A stretch of 64,000 bases of DNA, from the NCBI GenBank assembly GCA_942493135.1, contig OW818684.1:4836001-4900000 (forward strand), written 5' to 3'. Within the stretch, counting starts at the first letter, position 1. Each line of letters starts with the position of its first letter. A program made the translations under genes and the position numbers. The notes under the pieces were generated by a model. It saw only the letters and a program-made list of their open reading frames with translations, was not told where the DNA came from and did not search any database. The stretch is from Planctellipticum sp942493135 (GTDB lineage: Bacteria > Planctomycetota > Planctomycetia > Planctomycetales > Planctomycetaceae). Shown one piece after another: positions 31,882 through 40,726 of this stretch.

Positions 31882-32511
31882 ATGGTCGAACGCGTTCCTG
31901 GACTGGCTGCAATCGTTCTTGCCGGCGGTCAGAGCCGCCGCATGGGACAGCCGAAGGCTTGGCTCCCGATTGACGGCGAATCGTTCCTGCAGCGGATCGT
32001 CCGGACCCTGAGCGAAGTGGCCGGCGAACTGGTCGTCGTGGCGGCCGGCGGGCAGGACCTGCCCGTTCTGCCTGCGGCTGCGCCCGTTGTTCGTGATCCC
32101 ATCGCCGGCGCCGGGCCGCTCGTCGGGCTGGAGACCGGCTGGCGCGCCCTGCGGACGCAGCCGACGCGGGTCTTCGTCTGCGGCTGCGATACCCCATTTC
32201 TGAAACCGGAATTCGTCATCGCCGTCGCCCGGGCTTGCCGCGACCGGGAAGCGGCAGTCCCGGTGACAAACGGCATCCGCCATCCTCTCGCTGCCTGCTA
32301 TGCGTTCGATCTTCTGCCGCGCCTCTCTGCCGTGATTTCTGCCGGCGAACGACGAATGCAGGCGTTTCTCGAACGACTTTCCTTGTACGAATTACATGCT
32401 GATGAATTCAGCACCGTCGATTCCAGCCTGAAGTCGCTGATCAACATCAACACGCCTGAGGATTGGGCAGTCTGGCAGAACTCGATCGCCTCCGCAGCCC
32501 GTGACGGCTGA
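31882..32511 (+). CDS. mobA: MobA-like molybdenum cofactor guanylyltransferase
   Basis: 209 residues from the ATG at 31882. Nucleotidyltransferase signature AAIVLAGGQSRRMGQPKAWL, then AGAGPLVGLETGWRALR and the metal-site VFVCGCDTPFLKPEFV; the C-terminus ends INTPEDWAVWQ as in MobA (usual NxNTPEDL). It links GMP to molybdopterin for bis-MGD enzymes. It follows glnN by about 130 bases in the same direction. Confidence 0.85.
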   Translation: MVERVPGLAAIVLAGGQSRRMGQPKAWLPIDGESFLQRIVRTLSEVAGELVVVAAGGQDLPVLPAAAPVVRDPIAGAGPLVGLETGWRALRTQPTRVFVCGCDTPFLKPEFVIAVARACRDREAAVPVTNGIRHPLAACYAFDLLPRLSAVISAGERRMQAFLERLSLYELHADEFSTVDSSLKSLININTPEDWAVWQNSIASAARDG

Positions 32512-32542
32512 ATCGCGCAGGCTTTCCCGCAGACGGCGGAAG

Positions 32543-33439
32543 TCATCCCACCGGTCCGGTTGGCGCGAGTTTAACGAGTGTGATTTCATTGCCCCGACTG
32601 CTGTATTCCACGCGGTCCATGAACGTCCGGATCAGCAGAACCCCTCGACCGCCGACGTCCCCGATGTGCTCCGGTGTGCGCGGATCGGGAAGCTTCGCGG
32701 GATCGAATCCCGGACCCTCGTCGCGAATCACGAACCGGACTTCATCGCGGGAAATGGCGGCGCGGACGTCGACGCTCCGCCGAGAGTACGGGGGCAAGTT
32801 GCGACGTCGCTCCGACTCCTCCCGCCAGCGGGACCCGTCTCCGCTCCTGAGCTCGGAACTGAGTTCGAGATTTCCGTGAGAGACGGCGTTCTCCAGTGCC
32901 TCGGTGAGCGCGACGCAGATTCGCAATCGCGTCCGGTCATCGGCAAACTCCAGCAACTGCAATGACTCCTGGAAGTGGCACACCAGCGCCGGAATCAGCT
33001 CCGGGGAATTGTCGATCACGAAGCGATCCGACGTTTCCCGCCAGCAGGCCATCAGATGCCGGTGCCGTCGCGCCGCCCGCGTCAGGCCGAGCAGCATCTG
33101 GATCGTGCGCTGGAGATCTCGCTCCAGGCGTCGCTTGGGGATATAGCTGGACGCGCCGCGAAGCAGTGCCTCGGTCGCCAGGTCTTCATTTCCCTGGTCG
33201 GTCATCAGCACGGATGGGATTCGCGGGTAGCTGCGGCTGATCTCTTCGACGAGCTGCAGTCCGTCGGACTCCGGAAGACTGTAGGCCGCCAGAACCAGGT
33301 CCGGCGGGACGTCGTCCAGTTGCGCACGGGCCGCCGCCGCGTCGGCGACAACCAGCGGCTCGTGGCCAAGGCACTCGAGCTTAGGCACGATTCGATCCGC
33401 GACCGCAGAATCGTGTTCGACAACCAGTATCCGCGACAC
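32543..33439 (-). CDS. Pseudo-receiver fused to an anti-sigma-type ATPase domain
   Basis: 298 residues. Residues 1-120 form a CheY-like fold: ILVVEHDSAVADRIVPKLEC (acidic pair present), VLMTDQGNEDLATEALLRGA (Thr), SSYIPKRRL (Lys), but the phosphate-acceptor position reads DLVLAAYSLPESDG, with Ala where Asp is expected. Residues 150-298 are HATPase_c of the RsbW type (CVALTEALENAVSHGNLELS, VRFVIRDEGPGFDPAKLPDP, GGRGVLLIRTFMDRVEYSSR). It could be a switch sensing something other than phosphate and holding or phosphorylating a sigma-factor partner. Confidence 0.82.
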   Translation of the reverse strand: MSRILVVEHDSAVADRIVPKLECLGHEPLVVADAAAARAQLDDVPPDLVLAAYSLPESDGLQLVEEISRSYPRIPSVLMTDQGNEDLATEALLRGASSYIPKRRLERDLQRTIQMLLGLTRAARRHRHLMACWRETSDRFVIDNSPELIPALVCHFQESLQLLEFADDRTRLRICVALTEALENAVSHGNLELSSELRSGDGSRWREESERRRNLPPYSRRSVDVRAAISRDEVRFVIRDEGPGFDPAKLPDPRTPEHIGDVGGRGVLLIRTFMDRVEYSSRGNEITLVKLAPTGPVG

Positions 33440-33488
33440 TTGTGTGTTCCTTCACAGAAAGAGCCTGTCGCCCGCTGTCCCCGGATGT

Positions 33489-34634
33489 TCAGTCGCCGGC
33501 CGATCCGCGCCAGCCGCGTTGCGCCTGCCAGCGCAGCCAATGGTCGGCCAGGACGATCGCAACCATCGCTTCCGCCATCGGGATGAATCGTGGCAGCAGG
33601 CAGGGATCGTGTCGTCCCCGCGTTCGGATCGTCGCCGGCTCGCCTGTACGCGTGACGGTGGGCTGTTCCTGAGGCAGGCTGCTCGTTGGCTTGACCGCCG
33701 CCCGGAGAATGATCGGCTGCCCGCTGGTAATACCGCCCAGCATTCCGCCGTGCCGGTTTGACGCTGTGGCGATTCCCGGATGTCCCTCTTGCGGATGCGC
33801 CGGATCGGGCACAAAGACATCGTTGTTCTGGCTGCCGCGCAGCGTGACGCAGCCGAATCCGACGCCATACTCGACGCCCAGGACCGCAGGCAGGCTGAAC
33901 AGCGCCTTGGCCAGATCCGCCTTCAGCTTGTCGAAGACGGGTTCCCCGAGTCCCGCGGGAATTCCCGTCGCGACGATTTCCGCAGCGCCGCCGATCGAGT
34001 CCTGCTCTTTCCGGACCCGTTCGATCAGTTCCACCATCCGCGCGGCGGTGACGGGATCGGGACAACGCACGATGTTCGGGCTGCCGTCCGGCAGGGTTTC
34101 CACCTGCGCCAGCGTGATCGCGGCGGGATTGTCGATGGTCGCGCGAATGTCGCCGACCTGCACCACGTAGCCTACCACCGCGGCGCCGCAGGCCTCGGCG
34201 AGGATTTTCTTCGCGACCACGCCGGCAGCCACGCGGGCCGTCGTTTCGCGGGCGCTGCTCCGTCCACCGCCGCGGTAGTCGCGGAAGCCGTACTTGGCGT
34301 CGAAGGTATAGTCGGCATGTCCAGGACGGTAGAGGTCCTTGATGTCCCCGTAGTCACGACTGCGCTGGTCTTCGTTGCGGATGAGGATCGCCAGGCTGGT
34401 TCCCGTTGTTCGTCCCTCGAAGACGCCCGACAGGATTTCCGGCGTGTCGGATTCGTTCCGCTGAGTCACGATGTGGCTCTGGCCGGGACGGCGGCGGTCG
34501 AGATCGACCTGCAGGTCTTCCACTGTGAGGGGAATTCCCGGGGGGACGCCATCCAGAATGACGACATTTCCCGGACCGTGGCTCTCGCCTGCGGTCGTAA
34601 TTGTGAACGCTTGTCCGAACGAGTTTCCAGCCAT
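33489..34634 (-). CDS. aroC: Chorismate synthase
   Basis: 381 residues from MAGNSFGQAFTITTAGESHG at 34634 (frame open further up to 34811 without coding character). Signatures: GESHGPGNVVILDGVPPGIP, RRRPGQSHIVTQRNESDTPE, GRSSARETTARVAAGVVAKK, SNRHGGMLGGITSGQPIILR. The last enzyme of the shikimate pathway, converting EPSP to chorismate with reduced FMN. Transcribed away from the CHAD gene. The tail RWQAQRGWRGSAGD is a little longer than usual. Confidence 0.95.
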   Translation of the reverse strand: MAGNSFGQAFTITTAGESHGPGNVVILDGVPPGIPLTVEDLQVDLDRRRPGQSHIVTQRNESDTPEILSGVFEGRTTGTSLAILIRNEDQRSRDYGDIKDLYRPGHADYTFDAKYGFRDYRGGGRSSARETTARVAAGVVAKKILAEACGAAVVGYVVQVGDIRATIDNPAAITLAQVETLPDGSPNIVRCPDPVTAARMVELIERVRKEQDSIGGAAEIVATGIPAGLGEPVFDKLKADLAKALFSLPAVLGVEYGVGFGCVTLRGSQNNDVFVPDPAHPQEGHPGIATASNRHGGMLGGITSGQPIILRAAVKPTSSLPQEQPTVTRTGEPATIRTRGRHDPCLLPRFIPMAEAMVAIVLADHWLRWQAQRGWRGSAGD

Positions 34635-34797
34635 GCAGGAATTGTAGTAGACGGACAGCGGGCGATCCAAGCCCGGGCAGCTGGTGTGGATTCTCCGGCG
34701 ATTCGCCGGGAATCTCATTGCGGCCTGCCTGTCGGCCTGCGGATGATGGGCAGGCTGGGAGGTGGTGTGTTGCAGGGAATCCTCAGAGGCAGGGCTG

Positions 34798-35739
34798 ATG
34801 CCGTCCGGCAAATGGAAACGGAAAGTCGACAGCGAGATTCCGGCGGACCGAGCGGCCCGACGAGTTCTGGCCGATCGACTGAAGACGCTGGGAAATGCCC
34901 TCGCAGAAGTCGTCGATGCGAAGTGCGGAGATTCGGAACCCGTTCACCAGTTACGAGTTGCGAGTCGCAGGGCGACTGCCGCGGTCGAAAGTTTCGAAGT
35001 CTGCCTGCCCCGGCGTACGGCCCTCAAACTTTCAAATCGAGTGAAAGCCGTCCGGAAGGCTGCAGGACGCATTCGTGACTGGGACGTCTTTCTGGAAGAT
35101 CTCGCCGAGCGAAGCAAGCTCGCTACTGCGGCTGACGCGCCTGGACTGGACCTGCTCGTCGGCGATTGCGTCGCCCGGCGCATCATGGCTCAGGCGAAGT
35201 TTCAGAAAGTCTGTCGCCAATCGCGGAAGCCTCTTTGCCGGCGTTCGACGAAGCTGATCGAGGCAATCTCGCCATCGAACTGCCGCAGTTTGACCTTCGC
35301 CGACATCGGCCGCTCCCGTTTGACGGTTCTGACCGACCGTTTCTTTGCCTGCACCCGCAATCCGTTGGTCGAAGTGGCCGACTACCATGCGATTCGACTG
35401 GCGCTCAAGCCGCTACGGTATGCGGTGGAGATATTTTCTGGCTGCTTTGCCTCGGAACTTCGCGAGCAGGTCTATCCGCAGCTCGAAATACTGCAGAGCC
35501 TCCTGGGAGGCATTCAGGACGCCCAGATTGCTACAATCCGCGTGCGGGAGTTGCATTTGGAACTGGGAGTCGAGACTCCTCCCGGATGGTCCCGCTATGA
35601 CGCGCCACTGCGGTCGCTAATGGATAACCTGGAGCGAACGCTGGTTGCTCGCTGCGACAAAGTCCAGGAATGGCGCGCAAAGCAGGCCGACGAATTGAAG
35701 GCAGACTTCCAGCGAGTCCTCAGCGGATCCCCGCCCTGA
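34798..35739 (+). CDS. CHAD-domain protein
   Basis: 313 residues from the ATG at 34798 (CAGAGGCAGGGCTG upstream). VHQLRVASRRATAAVESFEV, RIRDWDVFLEDLAERS and YHAIRLALKPLRYAVEIFSG carry the conserved histidine/arginine/lysine faces of the CHAD helical bundle, which binds polyphosphate. It is divergent from aroC and converges on nrdR (overlapping 3' ends). Confidence 0.85.
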   Translation: MPSGKWKRKVDSEIPADRAARRVLADRLKTLGNALAEVVDAKCGDSEPVHQLRVASRRATAAVESFEVCLPRRTALKLSNRVKAVRKAAGRIRDWDVFLEDLAERSKLATAADAPGLDLLVGDCVARRIMAQAKFQKVCRQSRKPLCRRSTKLIEAISPSNCRSLTFADIGRSRLTVLTDRFFACTRNPLVEVADYHAIRLALKPLRYAVEIFSGCFASELREQVYPQLEILQSLLGGIQDAQIATIRVRELHLELGVETPPGWSRYDAPLRSLMDNLERTLVARCDKVQEWRAKQADELKADFQRVLSGSPP

Positions 35740-36178
35740 GGATCGGCTCCAGCTCGTCGACGAAGTCGTTGACGTCCTTGAATTCGCGGTAGACCGAGGC
35801 GAAGCGGACGAAGGCGACCTGATCCACGGCCCGGAGGGCGTCCATAACCTTTTCGCCGATGACCTGCGACGGAACCTCGCGGTCAAACTGCTCGTAGAGG
35901 TCGGACTCGATTTCGGCGACGACACCTTGAATGATTTCGTCGCTGATGGGGCGCTTATAGCAGGCTTTCTCCAGCCCGGCGCGGATCTTCTCCCGATTGA
36001 ACGGAATCCGGGTGCCGTCCTTCTTGATCACCTTCAGGGGCGATTCTTCAATCTTTTCGTACGTGGTGAAACGACGGTCGCAGCTCAGGCATTCCCGCCG
36101 ACGGCGGATGACGTAATCCTGGCTGGCCCGCGAATCGATGACCTTGGTCTCGCCGTGACGGCAAAACGGACACATCAT
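35720..36178 (-). CDS. nrdR: NrdR transcriptional repressor
   Basis: 152 residues (start MMCPFC at 36178 or the next ATG). Zinc ribbon MCPFCRHGETKVIDSRASQD with CLSCDRRFTTYEKIE, then the ATP-cone (KVIKKDGTRIPFNREKIRAG, ALRAVDQVAFVRFASVYREF). It represses ribonucleotide-reductase genes in response to ATP/dATP. The frame continues upstream but the classical NrdR start is clear. Its 3' end overlaps that of the CHAD gene. Confidence 0.93.
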   Translation of the reverse strand: MMCPFCRHGETKVIDSRASQDYVIRRRRECLSCDRRFTTYEKIEESPLKVIKKDGTRIPFNREKIRAGLEKACYKRPISDEIIQGVVAEIESDLYEQFDREVPSQVIGEKVMDALRAVDQVAFVRFASVYREFKDVNDFVDELEPILRAGIR

Positions 36179-36369
36179 GACTATGCGCTCCGCGCGGAGA
36201 CAAACCTCAGGGCCTGTCAGCTGAAGAGCGGCTCCCACACTCTCCGACTGCGCACTCAGCATCCCTCCCGTGTGCACGATTCCCCGCAAATACGATACCG
36301 GTGCGTCTGAGGTCTGACTAGTCGGATTTGGAGGATTGGATCGAGAATTCCAATTCAACGGACTCAGCG

Positions 36370-36945
36370 CTACCGCAGTTTCACCAGTTTGTCGACGAGC
36401 GGCAGCACCTGGGTCTCGTAGGAAATTCCCTCAGTTCCCGGCTTGGCGGGCGTCCGATTGTCGAATCGCTTTGCCAGTTTCCCGTCCCGACCGTACACAT
36501 AGACTGCTGGAATGCTGTCGAGTTCGATTTTCTCGAACAGCTCGTCGGCCGGTTGGCTGCAAAGGAAATTCTTGACGTCCGCCGCCTTCTGTTCCGCAAG
36601 AAACGTTGCGACCCGCTCCCGGTAGTACTCGGGCGGCTTGCTGCGAATCCCTGCATAATCGACGCTGATCGAGATGCAGACCGTGTCCGGTTGCTGTTTC
36701 TGCAGTTTCACCAGGTGGGGGAACTCTTCCATGCAGGGCTGGCACGCGGTCGACCACACGTCCAGGACGACCACTTTGCCCCTGGCCCCGGCGACGACTT
36801 TTTGCACGTCTTCCCACGTCGCGGCAGTCAATTTGACCGCTTCCCGGGCAGCAGCATCGAGTTCGGCGGCATGAGTCGGTGACCCGGCAAGGAAAAGTCC
36901 AGCGAGGAATCCGCTCGCGAGCAGTGTCAATGGATAGCGACGCAT
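36370..36945 (-). CDS. Periplasmic TlpA-like thioredoxin-fold protein
   Basis: 191 residues from MRRYPLTLLASGFLAGLFLA (signal peptide, cleavage near HAA) at 36945, with CAGGAGTCGCTGCCG upstream. Redoxin core GKVVVLDVWSTACQPCMEEF contains the CxxC motif CQPC, then DTVCISISVDYAG and SIPAVYVYGRDGKLAKRFDN with the cis-proline (IPAV). A disulfide reductase/oxidase outside the cytoplasm. It stands between nrdR and the kinase in the same direction. Confidence 0.87.
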   Translation of the reverse strand: MRRYPLTLLASGFLAGLFLAGSPTHAAELDAAAREAVKLTAATWEDVQKVVAGARGKVVVLDVWSTACQPCMEEFPHLVKLQKQQPDTVCISISVDYAGIRSKPPEYYRERVATFLAEQKAADVKNFLCSQPADELFEKIELDSIPAVYVYGRDGKLAKRFDNRTPAKPGTEGISYETQVLPLVDKLVKLR

Positions 36946-37007
36946 CGGCAGCGACTCCTGGCGGTTGGGGGAAATCAGACCGCCGAATTGTCGACCACTT
37001 TCCCTGA

Positions 37008-38444
37008 TCATGCAACCCGTTGCAGGTAGTCACGGCTGAACCAACCGACAACCGCTGCCAGTCCCATTCCGCCAATCAGCCACCACCAGCCCGGCCCCCC
37101 GGCGTGCCTCGGCCGTCCGTCCTTGTTGAGCAATGCCTGCTCGACCGCGTTTCGCACTTCTGGACTGGGATCGGATTTCTGCAGCTTGATGAATTCGGGA
37201 ATCATCGGCCGCATCAGTTCCTGATGTTCGCGCAGAATGGAAATCGCCGAAATTCGTGTGTCGAGGGACTCGGCGGAAAGCGCGCCTTCGAGGATTTGAG
37301 CGGTCTCGGGAGCCAGCCTTGGCATCCGCGCCAGCGCTTCGGCAATGCCCGCGCGATCCTGTGGCAATGCCTTCTGCCAGGCGGAAATCAACGACTGCTC
37401 GGCTTCGCGAGCGCGAAACCCGCGTTCGCCCACAGCCAGGCCCAGCCAGATCGCGAGGACCGACAGCACGCCGATCATCGCTGCCATGAATCCGGTCAGC
37501 GCGGGAGAACCGCCCGAGCCCACGGTCGGCAGCAGTTGCTCGTCCGGCGTCAGCCGGGCTGAAATCTGGGGTACGGGACGCGTTGGAGTTCGTTGAAACG
37601 GATTCGGAACCGGATCGCGCGACCGCGACGGCTGAACCAGGGCTTGCAGCCGCTGGGCCACGTCGGCCGCAGTGGCCGGTCGCTTCTGCGGATCTTTCTC
37701 CAGCAGATCGGCAACGAGCTGATCGAGCTCCGGCGGGCAATCCAGCATCTGGTCGGCCAACCGGGGTGGGGCGTCCTTCAGATGCTTGTGGAGAACTTCG
37801 GCCGGGTGCTCCGCTTCAAATGGCGGTTTTCCGGTCAGCAGTTCGAAAAAAACGCAGCCCAGCGCGTACAGGTCCGTCCTATTGGAGATCGGCGGCTTGC
37901 CCCGGATCTGTTCCGGCGCCATGTACTGCAGCGTACCGAGCGTGCGTCCGGCGGCGGTAATCCGCGTCGCGGCCGCCATTGTCGCCAGGCCGAAGTCGCT
38001 CAGTTTCAGTTTGCCGGCGGGCGTGACCAGAAAATTTGCCGGTTTGACATCGCGGTGAACGACGCCCCGCTCGTGGGCGCACTGCAGGCCTGCGCACATC
38101 TGCAGCCCGTAGTCGATCACCGTATCCCAGGCGAGACGGCCCCGGTCGCGGAGGATGTCGGCGAGGGTGCCTCCTTCGACAAGTTCCATGGCGTAGAAGC
38201 GTTGCTGGTTATCGCAGACTCCGCCAAAGGAATGTACGACGTTTGGGTGACGAAGCTGCTTCAGCACGTCCATTTCGCGTTCGAAGCGGGCGAGCAGCGT
38301 TGGATCCGCGGCGACCTCCGGGGGAATGAGCTTCACCGCCACGATCCGGTCATTGCCGACGTACCGTGCGCGATAGACGACCCCCATGCCCCCTTCGCCG
38401 AGCTTGTCCTGCAGCTCGAAGGGCCAGATCCAGCGACTCTCCAT
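37008..38444 (-). CDS. Hanks-type Ser/Thr protein kinase with membrane anchors
   Basis: 478 residues from the ATG at 38444 (the frame is open to 38804 without coding features). Kinase landmarks: GEGGMGVVYRARYVG loop, VAVKLIPPE lysine, HRDVKPANFLV catalytic loop, SDFGLAT, GTLQYMAPEQIRGK, and DLYALGCVFFELLTGKPPFE. After the kinase come a proline-rich linker, TM helix FMAAMIGVLSVLAIWLGLAV, HEAT-like helices (LDTRISAISILREHQEL, PEVRNAVEQALLNKDGR) and a C-terminal TM (GWWWLIGGMGLAAVVGWF). Planctomycetes have many such kinases. Divergent from the lipB-like gene. Confidence 0.92.
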   Translation of the reverse strand: MESRWIWPFELQDKLGEGGMGVVYRARYVGNDRIVAVKLIPPEVAADPTLLARFEREMDVLKQLRHPNVVHSFGGVCDNQQRFYAMELVEGGTLADILRDRGRLAWDTVIDYGLQMCAGLQCAHERGVVHRDVKPANFLVTPAGKLKLSDFGLATMAAATRITAAGRTLGTLQYMAPEQIRGKPPISNRTDLYALGCVFFELLTGKPPFEAEHPAEVLHKHLKDAPPRLADQMLDCPPELDQLVADLLEKDPQKRPATAADVAQRLQALVQPSRSRDPVPNPFQRTPTRPVPQISARLTPDEQLLPTVGSGGSPALTGFMAAMIGVLSVLAIWLGLAVGERGFRAREAEQSLISAWQKALPQDRAGIAEALARMPRLAPETAQILEGALSAESLDTRISAISILREHQELMRPMIPEFIKLQKSDPSPEVRNAVEQALLNKDGRPRHAGGPGWWWLIGGMGLAAVVGWFSRDYLQRVA

Positions 38445-38752
38445 GACCGGCCTTTGCGGTTCCTGACCGTGGGGCCGCGTGAACGTAGAGTGGCCCCTTG
38501 AGAAGAGTATAGTTCGAAATTGGCGATTTTGCGGTGTGAAGCATTCCGTATGCCGGACGAAGCGGCCTGCCAGTATGACGGATTCGACACCAGTCGCTTC
38601 GGCTTGTTCCGGTCGGCATCGCTTTCTCCCCCCATTGGCCGAGCGGTCCACGACCGTTAGAATGCTGGGGCTGACCGCGGATCGACGACCGGCGTCATCC
38701 GCTGCAATTGTTTGGTTGGCGAACGAGTTACGGCAAATCCACCAGGGCCGGT

Positions 38753-39502
38753 ATGTCGGCGACCTCTGCTGCAGATCGACTTTCCCGGATGCGTCCCGCG
38801 TCATCGCTGAGCGTGCATCTGCTCGGACTGGTCGATTTTGATGCAGCCCTCGCCGTCCAGCGGCATCTCGTGTCGGAGACTCATGCTTCGCGACGACAGA
38901 CGGCTCATCTGATCCTCTGTGAACATCCGCCGGGAGTTTCCATCGGCCGGGAGGGGAGCCGCGCCGACCTCCTCGTCGAGGAGTCGGAGTTACGGTCGCG
39001 GCAGATGGCGATTCGCTGGGTGTCCCGGGGCGGAGCCACCTGGGTTCATCTCCCCGGGCAACTCGCCGCCTATCTCGTCGTACCCGTCGATCGTCGACAG
39101 CAGTCCGCCGGGGCGTTTCGACAGGCCCTCTTGCGTGCCCTGCAGGGGACGGCGGCCGACCAGCGCGTGGCCGCCTGGCGGTCGGAGGCCAGCCCCGGAC
39201 TGGCCACCCGCTATGGACAGGTCGGCTTCGTGGGAGCCACGATCAAGGACGGCGTCAGCGAATTCGGTTGCGTTTTAAACGTCTCGACCCCGCCCGAAGC
39301 CCTCGAACTGATCCGCTGGCGAAGCGCCGAAGAGCGAGTCAGCTGTCTCGCCGCCGCCCGGATGCGACCCCTCGATATGGCAGGGGTTCGCGAATCTCTC
39401 ATCCGTCGGCTGGCCCAGGCGCTGGATTATTCGACGTATCATCTTTTCACGGGGCACCCGCTCCTGACTCGAACGACACGGACCGCATATGTCTTCCGTT
39501 GA
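38753..39502 (+). CDS. LipB-like protein with degenerate active site
   Basis: 249 residues (start ATG at 38753; 38708 and 38789 also possible). LipB fold signs: AHLILCEHPPGVSIGR, RWVSRGGATWVHLPGQLAAY (RGG and H-x-PGQL boxes). The catalytic positions are absent by eye: the KIAAIG lysine aligns with QVGFVGA, the MHG…LN box reads EFGCVLNVST, and the PCG cysteine has no match (EERVSCLAA instead). It overlaps lipA by 14 bases, so it is coupled to lipoyl synthesis, perhaps as a non-catalytic or divergent octanoyl carrier. Confidence 0.72.
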   Translation: MSATSAADRLSRMRPASSLSVHLLGLVDFDAALAVQRHLVSETHASRRQTAHLILCEHPPGVSIGREGSRADLLVEESELRSRQMAIRWVSRGGATWVHLPGQLAAYLVVPVDRRQQSAGAFRQALLRALQGTAADQRVAAWRSEASPGLATRYGQVGFVGATIKDGVSEFGCVLNVSTPPEALELIRWRSAEERVSCLAAARMRPLDMAGVRESLIRRLAQALDYSTYHLFTGHPLLTRTTRTAYVFR

Positions 39503-40397
39503 ACTCCCCATTCTGCCTGCCGCCAAGTCCGAATCGTCCAGTCGCCGCCGGCTGCCGGCCTGGCTGCGCCGACCCCTGCCGCAAGCGGGCATGGCCTATA
39601 CCGACAACGTCATCAGCGATTTGAAGCTGGAGACGGTCTGCGAGAGCGCCAAGTGCCCCAACCGGACCGAGTGCTGGTCGCAGAAAACTGCCTCGTTCAT
39701 GATTCTCGGCAACGTCTGCACCCGGCCCTGCGGGTTCTGTTCCGTCCCGAAGGGGAAGACGGAAACCGTGCAGCTCGACGAACCCGACCGGCTGGCGGAA
39801 GCCGTGCAGCGGCTGGGGCTGTCCTATGTCGTGATTACCTCAGTCACGCGCGACGATCTGCCGGACGGCGGCGCCGAGCACTTCTTCCAGTGCGTGACCG
39901 TCGTGCGCGAAAAAACCGGCGCCCAGGTGGAGGTGCTGACTCCCGATTTCCGCGGCAATCGCGCGGCGATCAGCCGGGTCGTCGAGAGTCGGCCGGACGT
40001 CTTCAATCACAACACGGAAACCGTTCCGCGGCTCTACCACCGCGTCCGCCGCAACGCGGGCTACCAGCGGACGCTCGATCTGCTGCGCCAGGTGAAATAC
40101 GAAGCCCCCGACATGCCGACTAAGAGCGGGCTGATGCTCGGACTGGGTGAAACACGCGAGGAACTGCTCGACGTCTGCCGCGACCTGCGGGCCGCGGGAG
40201 TCGACATGCTCACCCTGGGACAGTATCTGCAGCCGACGCTGCAGCATCTTCCCGTGGAACGCTACCTGCCCCCGGACGAGTTCGACGAAATCGCCCGGGA
40301 GGTCGAGTCGATGGGCTTCACGATGGTCGCCAGCGGGCCGTTTGTCCGGTCGAGCTATCACGCAGGGGAAATGGCGGCAGGACTGGAGGGAGCGTGA
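39489..40397 (+). CDS. lipA: Lipoyl synthase
   Basis: 302 residues. Auxiliary-cluster cysteines ESAKCPNRTECWSQKTASFM preceded by C(ESAKC), radical-SAM CTRPCGFCSVPKGK, then YVVITSVTRDDLPDGGAEHF and the C-terminal FVRSSYHAGEM (RSSY serine that binds the second cluster). It inserts two sulfurs into octanoyl domains. It starts inside the LipB-like gene, and its stop overlaps the start of the lipoyl-like gene (GTGA), so the three form an operon. Confidence 0.95.
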   Translation: MSSVELPILPAAKSESSSRRRLPAWLRRPLPQAGMAYTDNVISDLKLETVCESAKCPNRTECWSQKTASFMILGNVCTRPCGFCSVPKGKTETVQLDEPDRLAEAVQRLGLSYVVITSVTRDDLPDGGAEHFFQCVTVVREKTGAQVEVLTPDFRGNRAAISRVVESRPDVFNHNTETVPRLYHRVRRNAGYQRTLDLLRQVKYEAPDMPTKSGLMLGLGETREELLDVCRDLRAAGVDMLTLGQYLQPTLQHLPVERYLPPDEFDEIAREVESMGFTMVASGPFVRSSYHAGEMAAGLEGA

Positions 40398-40678
40398 GCG
40401 ACCGTGTGCCGGTGGTCGCCCCCGATCTGCAGGCCGGCTCGGAACCGGTCGTTCTCGGGCAGTGGCACGCGGAACCCGGAGACCGGGTCTTCGCCGACGA
40501 TTCCCTGCTGGAACTGATCGTGCCGGGGCTGACCGTCTCGGTCAATAGCCCGGCGGACGGCATCTTGGTCGAGATCTGCCGTCAGGCCAACGCCCGGCTG
40601 CAACCGGGAGACGTTCTCGCGTGGGTTGCTCCCGACGCCCCGGAACCGGACGATGATTCACAATCGGGCGGCGGTTGA
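40394..40678 (+). CDS. Stand-alone lipoyl/biotinyl-like domain lacking the attachment lysine
   Basis: 94 residues from a GTG at 40394 that overlaps the lipA stop. Barrel pattern VVLGQWHAEPGDRVFADDSL, LELIVPGLTVSVNSPADGIL, NARLQPGDVLAWV, as in E2 lipoyl domains. Where those have (E)TDK-A, this has IVPG-L, so no lysine stands at the hairpin turn; the tail is acidic. Without a modifiable lysine it cannot carry lipoate in the usual way. Its coupling to lipA suggests a carrier, scaffold or regulatory partner role. Confidence 0.8.
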   Translation: MSDRVPVVAPDLQAGSEPVVLGQWHAEPGDRVFADDSLLELIVPGLTVSVNSPADGILVEICRQANARLQPGDVLAWVAPDAPEPDDDSQSGGG

Positions 40679-40726
40679 GCGCATCTGGCCTGTGTAAAGG
40701 CTGTCTGTGCAGAAAGGTGACGTGGC

